Positions 25,601 through 37,600 of a stretch of DNA of 64,000 nt are shown here, piece by piece (the first letter of the stretch is position 1; every line of letters starts with the position of its first letter). Where the stretch lies: NCBI GenBank assembly GCA_900660155.1, contig CABFPE010000192.1:173097-237096 (forward strand). Reading direction: 5' to 3'. Below the pieces are notes generated by a model, which had not been told where the DNA came from, made no database searches, and worked only from the letters and a program-made list of their open reading frames with translations. Made by a program: the position numbers and the translations under genes. This DNA is from Hofstenia miamia. Its lineage: Eukaryota > Xenacoelomorpha > Acoela > Hofsteniidae.

Positions 25601-28600
25601 AAATGTATTACATGCCCTAGTTCTTAGAGCAAATGTTAATGAAAAACAAAAAAGCGCCTGTCTATGTTCTCTGAAATGTATTTCACTGCTTATATGCTGA
25701 GCACTATTACCAATGTCAGTTTGACTTTGTTTGTCCCTATTTCATGATAGTTAACAGGTTGCCACAACAGACTATTCAGGCAAATGTGATGTTTGTATAC
25801 GAGTATACCTATTAATGAATAGATTAAATTTCATGTCAAGAACTGGGGGAAAATCAACTTGGCACAGTCAATACAAAATTAGCTGCTGTTTAAAAAGGAA
25901 CAGCATTGAAGAAAAACAAAGAAAACAGTAAGTGATACACATGCACATCCTTTGGATGAAGAAGCGTTTTCAACAATTTTGAACATTAAAATCTGTTTTT
26001 GAAGCTATGATATCATTATTGAATAACAATTACATTTCATATAAATATAAGATCGATACTATTTTATCCACTATGCAAGCAAAATTTTCTTTAGTAATAG
26101 TATGTTGTATTTTTAAGAGATTTCTTTGCAGTAGCACGATAAAAGAGCAAATTTTTGTACATATTTAATGGCATGGGATTAAGTAACGTACAAAATTATT
26201 ACATAAAGGCATTATGCGTCAAATTATATGTATTTTGTTGAAAATCTTTATAAAATTCAGAAAAAATCAAACATTCAAAAATGCAAATTTCTTGCTAAAA
26301 TCGATGAAATTGGAAAATTACGAAAAATTGTGCTGGATTTTGAGAAGTTACACAAATTTTTCTTGTAATTTTGGAGTAGGTTCGTGGTGGTGAAGTCCAC
26401 CCATAGTGGTGAATTTGAATAGAAAAATTTGATGCTCTTTATTGAATACAAAGCAATTTCATTTGTAATTTTTTGCACTATATTAATGAACTATTCTTAT
26501 TTTAAGGGGCGGGCCCCTTCGGCCCCCTCTGTATTCCCCCTGTGTGGATGTGTACTAGTGTCACCGCCAAAATGAATTTTATCTTTTGCTTGCCTCTTTT
26601 ATTCTTAAATCTATTCAATTAATTCGTTACATTTGCAACATTTTGAGTGGCAAGCCAAGCTAGACTCAGATTATTTTTGCTCATCATCTATATTGAAAAC
26701 ATGTTTTATCCCACGGGCTTACTAATATTTTAGGTAGTTCAAAAAAGAAAATGAACAATTTCATTGGTTTGAGACAATATTGTATACAACAAATCATTTA
26801 AAATTGCTTCTGAGAAAACACGCTTTATTGTGAAAGAACAATTGCACGCAGGGGTGTACTCGAGGGGGTGCCCCCTTGTTATATGTATATTAGTAGTCGA
26901 CTTTTGGATTTTATTTGTTGAGAATATAAATTATAGTCAAAATATATCATAAAAATACAAAATTTAAGATAAGAGCCCCCCTTGTTAATTACTTAGGAGT
27001 ACAGCCCTGATTGCACGTATATTAGCCCTAATGTAAAATGGGACTAAAAATATTAGTGTGTTCCCTTCTGTAGTTAACGGTAGTATTTGGATAAAATGAT
27101 CAAATGTTAATTATATAAAGCCATTATAAGTACATTTCATAATTAATTTAAGTCATTTCGTAATTTAAGGGCAGACCGATCCCCGAATTATTTTCTATAG
27201 TGCAGTGCGGATCCATTCACTACATCGTTGGGTTTTTAAAAAGGATTTTTGGAATTAATGTTTCATAGGATTATAAACAAAAACATTTTTTCATAATCAG
27301 GATATGTTGTTTATATTTTATTTGTATAATTATGAGTAAGTAAGGTTGGAAAATGATGCGGATTGAGTAAACAAATTCTAGTGTGTGGATATTGAGAGGG
27401 CAAATTTTATTCTTGAAGTACACATAATATTGATTCTTTACTGCTAAAACGCAAAATTTTTAGTTTATGCAGCGAGTTAGCCAAAATGTTTGATTCGAAT
27501 ACACTTATTTGAATAAAAATCAGTACCCATGTACACTCTTAATTCTAAAACAGGGTTGGCCTGAAGTTAGGTTTGATCGATACACGTCTTGCTGAGTTTG
27601 TAGAGAGCACATCGAATCTAGTTTTTGCGCTTCAAGCATTGATAGCCGAACAGGATTTCCTAAGTTATCTATTAAAATTAGTAATTTCTAAACTCTTATT
27701 ATGCTTCCGATGCCGTATCATATTTGATATTTTTAAAATTGAAATTTAAAATAATGAAATGTTTGATTTATTCAAAGGTTCATTTAAAAAGGTTTCAAGG
27801 CAAAGACTTTGTTCAGTCGTTGCGTTTTTTGTTCCACTTTCAAGGTAATGTAGAACCGTATTAAAAATTCTTAATAAAGGATTTTTAACTGCGACGAGGA
27901 AGTAATAAAATACGTTCACACACATGAACAAACAAGATATAAGCTTTATTTATTCAAGTGCTTGTTAGATCAGTAGTTATGTCCTCTAACTTTTGGCCAG
28001 CCCTGTGTATTTGTTTTCCAAAATATCTTACAATTGCTATTCCTATTTTAATGGTTGTTAAAGTCACTATCTTCTTGTAACTGAAAGGATGACAAATTGC
28101 GATGTAGCAGCTAGCTGTTTTCAGGAGTAGAACCAACTGACAGAAAATTGAAGGTAGATAGAAAAATATACAGTCAACAACCCAAACCAACGAAAGATTT
28201 CCTATGAAAATGTTATCAATTTAATATATTTGTAATAATAAATAGTTAAATAGAATTTGTAGTTTGTAAACAGGAGATCATTTAAGTAGACATTTATCAC
28301 TTTAAATGTTTAAATTACGCTAACTTTAGAAAGCAAATTAATCTTTCAATTTAGAAATTTGAGGAATTGTCGGAAATTACAGAGATGGAAAAGGGCCGGG
28401 TGGAAGTTTTAGAAATCACGTTTTGAATAACAAGCAAACTAGTTTTAATTTTGAGCTTTTGTTAGTTTAACATTTGGATTCATTGCGCTAACCACTGCTT
28501 ATAAACTAAAAGTATGGTTAAAGTCTGCAGTTAAATTTTTGTTGAAAATGGGTAATTAATAAATTTCATTTGCCCACAACTTCATTACGGGCAAAAACTG

Positions 28601-31600
28601 ATCGGTCCGGCTGGGAGTAAAAAATTTCAGTCCTTGTCCATCACATATTTTTAATTACATCCTCATCTATTTTGGCTTAACTCATATCTTTATGGTTTTA
28701 AACTCACATACGCTTTATGTAACGCACAGTATCAAAAACTATCTTATTCAGAGATTGCAATTATAAAGCACCCTTGTTTTAAAACACGTTTTAAAACATA
28801 CTTTAATACGACTGTTTTTTATTGATGTTTTTTAAGTGTTTTTTATTATGACAACAGCGCGTAAAATTTCAGAGGTTTAATGTTGATGTCGTTTGTGCCA
28901 AGCTCTGCTTCAATAGAAAGGGGCTTCAGCATTATGGGACTCACGCAGATGGAGCTGCGAAATCGTCTTTCGTATGAAAAACTCTAAAAATTTACTTTTA
29001 TCCAAACAGTCATGAAGAAAAAATAATGCATTTCATGTGTAATCGTTTTTTCTTATTAATTGCTCAAGTGTTTTAAAACATCTGTTTTTAATATAAAAAA
29101 AACTTTTAAAATGTTTTTTATGTATAAGAAACGTTCTTTTTCAATCCTGATATTATTCAATTTCACCGCTCTATCGAAACTTTCACATTCTATATTTATT
29201 ACTCTCATTATCACATAATCGTTATTTATTACATGAACTCCACCCTTTCTGTAAATATTTCTTTAGAACTCTTATTCATATTTTGCAACCTTGCTGTTCA
29301 ATACAACATAGCATTTCGACAAATGTATTAAACTAATTTTCAATGTATATTTTCTAAGATTTAGAACGCTTAGTACAATATCAATTTATTTCCCTTTATT
29401 AAAATAATGTAGTCGATTCAGTAGTTGAAAAAAGACTTCGAATTTCATGCTTAAGTCCACTATGTTTTATTTCTTTATTCTAAATTCACAGTTCATTTAG
29501 TTTTTATCCCAAACCCTTGTTAGAATTTCACTAAAAATATTTCCCTCAATGTTCATGTTCAGGAAACTATTTCAAAAATTTAAATTTGGAGGAAAGAATT
29601 TATTATTTTCACAATTATATACAAAAATTCACTCAGTGGGTTTGAATAAATTCCATTACAGAACAGATATTCATTTCTAGAAAATTGATGCTAATATTTC
29701 TGAAATATTTGAGTGCATTGATGTAACAATTTGTGGAAAACCTAAAACTTTTCACAATATCTATAACCATTTTTCTGTATTTTGCATCATGACTAGTGAG
29801 AAAAATATTTTTAATATTAACCAACCGCTAAACATGGCTTTGGGATAGAAACTAAATGCAATTAGAATTCAGAGTAAAAAATAGATCTCTGGAGAAATTG
29901 GAAGTTATATATTTAATACTTTGTTGAACCGGATGGAGGAATCATATTTTCAGCTCTGTAAAGAAATATATTAATCTCCAAAATGTTGGCATTTTATGAA
30001 GTTAATTTCGCTGAAGAGAACTAATTAACATTGGTACTAGGATTGTGATTTTGATGAAGCTGTCGGTTGTATTATTATCAAAGTTGTATTATTTGTCAAT
30101 ATACAAATACCTTTTTGAGGTCTTATTTTAAATTTTAGAAAAAAAATTAATGAAGTGTATAATAGTGATTTTCAATTTATTTCTGTTACATTCTTGTAGC
30201 GATCGAGTAAGGAAATATGAGGAGTACTTACGTACGATATGTTTTGAATGAGTGGCAACTAAAAACACAACGTCACTCGCGCTGATAAAAAAGAGGTACA
30301 AGTCGTTGATTGTCCACCGTCGTTTGCTCCACAACATTACTAGGATAGCTGTATTAATAGAAATACCGATACACGAAAGAATCGCGCCCAACATCCATGC
30401 ACCATCATCGATTGACTTTAACATAACTCTCTTGCTTTTTCGACTGCGCAGTACATTTATTCTCTGAAACAACCAATCAGATGCATTTACGCCATAAACT
30501 TATTAAACCGGACTTAAAAGTGTTTGTTTTCAAATTATTTATGAACATTTAATCGCTCTTCTTAATGTTCATATACATTAGTAATGAATAACAAACGAAA
30601 TGTAGTAAGTATAAATCATATGGATGCAAGAGAATTTGCTTTATTTTCAATTATATTTCTCAACTTTGCAAGAGTAGTAAATATTAAATTTATATTTATG
30701 TGGATTTAGTCCCAACTATACGCACCATTTGCACTATAGAAATGGTTGGACTCTGTTCGTTGTGATGTGCATTCTATTTTTCATAGAATGGTATGTGCAA
30801 TGTTAAAAGCTTTAGTGAATGACATAAAATGAATTCGAATCCTCTTCATTTCTGTACAAATTATTGCCGTAATGAATAAAAATACTAATTAAAACATAGA
30901 TATGGACACAGTCACACATTATTGATTTCAATTTCAGAATAATTTAGTTATAGCAAATAAATTGCATTTGTATTACACTCGACAGTTGGGAGTTAAAAAA
31001 AGTCCCGAACAACCCTCAGCTAGTATATACCAAAATCTATTCAAATTCATGAAATTGGAAACAGCGCATCTCGGGAATTGAACTAGACATATATTCAGTA
31101 AAGTAACATAATTTTAGGTCTTTTAGACCAGTTTATTAGGAGAAAATACGCATTGTATATTATTGGGATATAAAAAACACACCAAACAAGGATTAACTGT
31201 TAATAACTTTCCAAGCGTAACTGTTTTAATTAATGATGTTTTATTATATTGATCAGACTATGCCCCTTCACAAGACCCGAGATTTAAAATCCGACTCGAC
31301 CCGAAGCAAAAATAATTTTCCATTCATTTTGCAATATTTACTAAAAAGATGTTCACCTTCTACGATTCACTTAATTTTGCAAGTAGCGGTCGAGGATGGG
31401 TAAAGCTTTTGCGGATACGGCGACAAAATATAGAAAGACAGCCAACCAGCCGGGATAAGCCTTATCTACACAGCACTAAGAAGAGCAAATTAAAAAAATT
31501 GTTTGTGAAGAAATTGGAATGAAATTTTTTCAATTAGTATTTTATTTAAGTGGGTCCTGATTATAATGTCAGTTCCACGGAATCAGGGACGATAACAAAA

Positions 31601-34600
31601 CTAGAGTTTCTGCAAAGCTCACTTGTTTAATCATGCACATTTCAGAAATCACTGTGGAATGATGCATTGTACGAATCAGAGATGGAAGTGGGGCAGGCGG
31701 GCGGGAACGGAGCAAGATTTTTCTAAAGTGGGTACCCATGAGGCAAAAGTATGGCAAAAAACTGAACCAAATATTGCCAATTTTTGAGATTGCAAAAGTA
31801 ATTTTCTTACATCAAAGTTCTCTGCTTGATAAAATTTTGTCGCATTTTGAAAAAAACAATTTCCATGCATTTCTAACATTTAGTGAAATTTGTTTCAATT
31901 CAATAATACCAAGAATATCTATTGGGTTGGCAACTAAGTTCCCGCCGTTTTTAAAGGTTTAATAAAAATTAACTATTTAATCAATGATGTATTCCCCAAT
32001 TGCTGTTTACAACTTCTTCCCAACGTTCAACAAGATTTGCAAAACCTCTTTGGTAGAAATCACTAGTTTTTGTGTCAAAAAATTCATCCAACCAATCTCT
32101 CAGTTCTGCATCAGTATTGAACGAAATTCCACGCATAGCATTTGAAAGAGATCGAAAAAGGTGGAAATCCGTCGGTGCCAAATCTGGCGAGTATGGCGGG
32201 TGTGGCAGCACTTCCCAGCCGTGTGTTTGAATGACTTCTTTGGTCATATTCGCGATATGAGAGCGAGCGTTATCATGTTGATGTACAGGCACCGTTTTTC
32301 ATCGCCAGTAATGATTGCATAAAGAAATTGTTGCTTGTGCCCATGAGTTGAGCGGTGACGAGCAAGCAAACCAGCGGAGATTGTGGTTCGTTGATTTTTG
32401 TTGTTGTCGCGCGGAACCTATGCTCCACACTTTTGAACTTTTCCCATAGAGTGAAGATGCTTCTCTATAGCAGTGTGAAAGTATCCCATTTTCTCTGCCA
32501 GTTCTCTTGTCGTTTAACGTGAATTTTCATGCAAAAGTTGGTTCCGTCGTTCTTCGTCAAGTTCAGTTGGGCGGCCAGAACGAGGTGCGTCTCTGAGTTC
32601 AAAATTTCCATTTTTGAACTTAGCATACCAGTCACGAGCAGTTCTTTCAGCTATGGCATTCTCTCCATACACAGCACCAATGTCACGAGCAGCTTTTGCG
32701 GCCTTTGAACCTTGATTAAAAGCAAAAAGGAGGAGGTATCGAAAATGCACATTTTTCTTAACTTGACATTCCATTTTGATGATCTGAAAATAAATAAACA
32801 GACATATTTAACTCGAAAAAAATAAGATAGATTAAATATAATTTAAAAACACAATGGATTTGAAAAACGGCGGGAACTTAGTTGCCAACCTAATATTGTA
32901 TCTGATTTGTCATCTATATGCTTTGCAATTAAACTGGAAGTTATGCAATTAACATTTCATAAAATATTAGTTTTATAGAGTTAAAATTAAATTATATTTT
33001 TCAATTACTAATGTTTTAATATGCATTGTCATCACTTTTGTTATTAAATTCCTATTGGTAGTATTTCAAAAAATGATTCCGTATCTTCTAGGCAGTAAGG
33101 ATTCAAAATATTTGGCAGTTGTTGTGCGGTGTAGTACTATGAAAATTTTAATGGAGCAAATATGGGATAATAATATATTGCAAGTAGTTTGTGGAGCAGA
33201 ATTTTTTTGGGTGGTGTACGGGGGGGCAGATGTTAGCAAGTGGAAATGGGGCAGGGCACAAAGTCTGTGGAGTGGGGTAGAGCAGTTCATAAAAATCTGC
33301 CCACTTCCATCTCTAATACGAATGCGAACATTACCTAAATTAGCATTTAGATAAATATTAATAATCTAATTTTAGGCTTAAGCTTCAACCCGTTGACACC
33401 TCAAGTACTGGCATCCATATCTGAAGACGGATTTCTAAAGCTATGGAATATTCTTGTAAGTGGGATTTCTGTTAGTGAAGCGAAATAAAATGCAAATCTA
33501 TATAATAGCTCAATTCTTAGTCGCAAATTAAATTTTAAATTTACAACACCTCAGTCACAGAGAATAGCAATACTAGTTTTAACCTCCGGTTCCACTGAAA
33601 GATTTGTTGATTCGATTAATCAATAAGACAATTAGTGACAAATCAACAGCGTAGCAACGTAAACGATTTGACTATAGTAAAAATTATTTTAACAATGTAT
33701 TAATTAACCGGCCTCAACAATCGTTAAAACCAAGCATAAATCTATAAATTTATGTTGAAAATATTGTATAAATATTTACATGTTTCAAATTATCGTTTGC
33801 TTATTCTGAACCTAAACAGCCGAAATTTCTAGGATTGTCACCAAAATAATTTGATTTTAAACATTTAAGAATATTTTAATTTCAATTGTTATTTAATAAT
33901 AGAGTTTGCTTTTCCATAAAAATGGTACATGTATTTGATTATGAAATCATCGTACTATTTATTTGTCCACGTAAGCAATTACATTATGTGAAATTTAATG
34001 TTATTTATGAGGAGTTGCACGACTTAACTAGAGAGCTGAGCTTTTATACTATATGTAGTATTCATTTTAAATTCCATTTACAAAATATAGTGTATTTTAG
34101 GACGATGCACCATATTGTTTAAAGACCAGGAACATGAGAATGGTAGTATAAATTATTTAAATGTATCAACCGTCACACTTCGAATAATTAACTCTATTCA
34201 TGATCACTTAGTGTCAAATTAACTTTAATAGCATTCATCAACATTTTGATCAAATTACACTAGTCTAATAATGTGTTATTTGAAATTTTCTCCCTCTTAA
34301 CAATAAATATATTAATCCTAAGGTGTTTTCTCGATTATTGCTTAAAATTGAAACGGAGATTATATTATTCTATCCTTAGAATTGTTTTTAAATGGTGGAA
34401 GCATTTTGTTCTCGTGTTGTAAGCAATATGTAAGCGTTGTGTATAAAGTGGAATTAGTTTGCTCTAATTGTGTCCTCATTAGCATCTGTATAAATAAATC
34501 GCGTATTTTAGGCGGGAAGTAGCAAGGTCGCTTACGGAAGAATCTGTTTTAACCTAGATAGCGCTTTATCATGACAATGTGCCAGTATTTTTTTTATCTC

Positions 34601-37600
34601 GTTTGACCCTTCAGTGCGTACAACTATGTCTGCACAATTCTTAATATATTCATTGTACCAATACCACATTCCTAACCATTTTTTGTGTGCTTTTAGTCAA
34701 GTATGGGCTTCACGCGTTCAGGGTTAGGGAATATACTATACTGTCTTCTTCTAAAACATGGGTATGTACACTTTTTGAATTAAGGGCCAAAATGATTTTG
34801 TTCTTACACTGGCGGACCAAGCGATCGAGCCGCCACTTACATATAGTTTGTCCCACGAATAACAAAGGGACAATAAACGGAAGATTACAACCAAAATTTA
34901 ATTACGACGTATATTAAATACGACGTCTTACAGGATTGTCAAGCTCTATTTTTTGCTAAAGCATCGAAGTTTGGCATTATTTTGGCTGTGGCGATAGTCA
35001 GGATAGATTTCAGGTGTGCATCACTCAGCTGAGACCTGTGGCTAGATTTGTTGAAATTCATCAAGCTGAATGTCTGTTCACAAATATATGTGGAACCAAA
35101 CAATATAAGCACTTTTTGTGTCATCTTTCGAATTTCTGGAAATCTGGTGTTGCTTAGCAATGCGTAATATCTATTTAGCTTTTATGTACCTTCAGTGGCA
35201 CGTTTAGTATTTTTAAAACGGGGGGGGGCTGACACCTTTTTTACAGAAAAAATTTGGAAGAAATTTTTTTTGGACAGAAATAAGTTTACACAAAATGCAA
35301 TCGTCTGTTTTTAGCAGCAAATCGATTGATAACATCTTGAATTAACGTGAACTATTTTCCATTTTGAGGGAAAGATAACATTTTTCTTAAGGGTTCGCAA
35401 TTGGCCCCAAAAGAGGGAGGGTGGTCGCCCCCCTAAACTCGCCACTGTGTACCTTAATTCCACAATGATATAGCAACTAAAATTTAAGTGATAAAAATTG
35501 CAATGATTATATGAAAAGACTAGTTATCTGCAGCAAGGAACTTAATTGCACAGTGCACTACTAATCGAATTTCTGCTGGCATGGCCACTCGCAATTTGGA
35601 TAAAGAAATGTTAACTTATGGGTCTTTCTAGTTATAAGAATAAAAAAACCGGCGGGCCGGATTTGGCACGCGGGTCGTAGTTTGCCCATGTCTGATCTAA
35701 AACATGACGCAAAATGTTACTTTCGTTACCAATAAAACATATTTCTCCTTCTTTAGAAATATACCAAGATGTTTAATATGCTAAACAAGGCGCATTAATC
35801 GGTCATAGAAATCATCCAAACTATATTCACCAATGAGACCAATCATCGACCAAATATGCTGCTTTCTCAATGTTTCCAAATATTACATTTCCCACTCGAG
35901 CAGCCAGATCCATCGCGTTTTTAAGTCCGAAAATGAGCCTTTTACGTTACCAAAGTGTTCCATCAGCCGTAAATGCCTCTTTTTAATATCATTTTTNTTA
36001 AGGGCCAAAATGATTTTGTTCTTACACTGGCGGACCAAGCGATCGAGCCGCCACTTACATATAGTTTGTCCCACGAATAACAAAGGGACAATAAACGGAA
36101 GATTACAACCAAAATTTAATTACGACGTATATTAAATACGACGTCTTACAGGATTGTCAAGCTCTATTTTTTGCTAAAGCATCGAAGTTTGGCATTATTT
36201 TGGCTGTGGCGATAGTCAGGATAGATTTCAGGTGTGCATCACTCAGCTGAGACCTGTGGCTAGATTTGTTGAAATTCATCAAGCTGAATGTCTGTTCACA
36301 AATATATGTGGAACCAAACAATATAAGCACTTTTTGTGTCATCTTTCGAATTTCTGGAAATCTGGTGTTGCTTAGCAATGCGTAATATCTATTTAGCTTT
36401 TATGTACCTTCAGTGGCACGTTTAGTATTTTTAAAACGGGGGGGGGCTGACACCTTTTTTACAGAAAAAATTTGGAAGAAATTTTTTTTGGACAGAAATA
36501 AGTTTACACAAAATGCAATCGTCTGTTTTTAGCAGCAAATCGATTGATAACATCTTGAATTAACGTGAACTATTTTCCATTTTGAGGGAAAGATAACATT
36601 TTTCTTAAGGGTTCGCAATTGGCCCCAAAAGAGGGAGGGTGGTCGCCCCCCTAAACTCGCCACTGTGTACCTTAATTCCACAATGATATAGCAACTAAAA
36701 TTTAAGTGATAAAAATTGCAATGATTATATGAAAAGACTAGTTATCTGCAGCAAGGAACTTAATTGCACAGTGCACTACTAATCGAATTTCTGCTGGCAT
36801 GGCCACTCGCAATTTGGATAAAGAAATGTTAACTTATGGGTCTTTCTAGTTATAAGAATAAAAAAACCGGCGGGCCGGATTTGGCACGCGGGTCGTAGTT
36901 TGCCCATGTCTGATCTAAAACATGACGCAAAATGTTACTTTCGTTACCAATAAAACATATTTCTCCTTCTTTAGAAATATACCAAGATGTTTAATATGCT
37001 AAACAAGGCGCATTAATCGGTCATAGAAATCATCCAAACTATATTCACCAATGAGACCAATCATCGACCAAATATGCTGCTTTCTCAATGTTTCCAAATA
37101 TTACATTTCCCACTCGAGCAGCCAGATCCATCGCGTTTTTAAGTCCGAAAATGAGCCTTTTACGTTACCAAAGTGTTCCATCAGCCGTAAATGCCTCTTT
37201 TTAATATCATTTTTGTTGAGGGGAATTTGGTGAAAAAGTTGTCTGAAATCTATCTTAGCTAGAACCTTACTTCTATTTAATCTGTTACCTCGTCCTCAAT
37301 GTTTGGGATTGGTAATCCATCAAACCGGGTTTTTGCATTTAATTATTCATAGTCAATAACCACTCGCTTTTTACCATTCTCTATAACAACGTGAACATTT
37401 GCTCTAAAGTGAGAGGTTGATGGCGTAATTATTCCAGATTCTTGCAAATCCTTAATTTGATTTTTGATATAGTCAGCGTCGGCTTCTTTCAACCGGTTTT
37501 TCACTGCTTGTGATTTAACCTTAGCGTTGTTAATAGCCAATCATAGTTGTTAAAAACGTGCCGTACATGTTAAATAACGGAAAATAACGCTAATCTAATC

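Larger units (their letters stand above)
31677..33315. mobile_element. hAT element, 1,639 bp, carrying a nested mariner
   Basis: The left end CAGAGATGGAAGTGGGGCAG and the right end CCCACTTCCATCTCTA are inverted repeats (one mismatch at the tip). Flanking 8-mers are GTACGAAT (31669-31676) and ATACGAAT (33316-33323), a target duplication with one difference. The interior of 667 bp, once the mariner at 31922-32893 is subtracted, has repeated GGGGCAGG motifs near both ends and no transposase, so the host is a non-autonomous hAT. It lies 60 bp from a PWP1 exon. Confidence 0.82.
34780..35997. repeat. Tandem duplication, copy 1 (1,218 bp)
   Basis: From TTAAGGGCCAAAATG onward, this block repeats base for base at 35998-37215 wherever I compared it, and an N at 35997 marks the join. 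The block contains a hAT C-terminal fragment and a nested MITE. Identity through a poly-G run and an N at the exact junction point to an assembly overlap error as much as to a real recent duplication. Confidence 0.93.
35998..37215. repeat. Tandem duplication, copy 2 (1,218 bp)
   Basis: Second copy of 34780-35997, offset exactly 1,218 bases. It differs only at its last position, where copy 1 has N. It continues into unique sequence at GTTGAGGGGAATTTGG. Confidence 0.93.

Noticed and set aside
30252-30467. Plus-strand open frame over GPCR exon 1
   Set aside because: It is the shadow of the minus-strand exon, whose splice sites and membrane segments fit the receptor.
33055-33354. 99-codon plus-strand frame with GGADVSKWKWGRAQS
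   Set aside because: It lies inside the hAT element and reads its G-rich sub-terminal repeats; no conserved domain.
34690-34730. Possible PWP1 micro-exon after GTGCTTTTAG
   Set aside because: The following codons do not resemble the expected 14-residue segment, and no donor occurs at the right distance.
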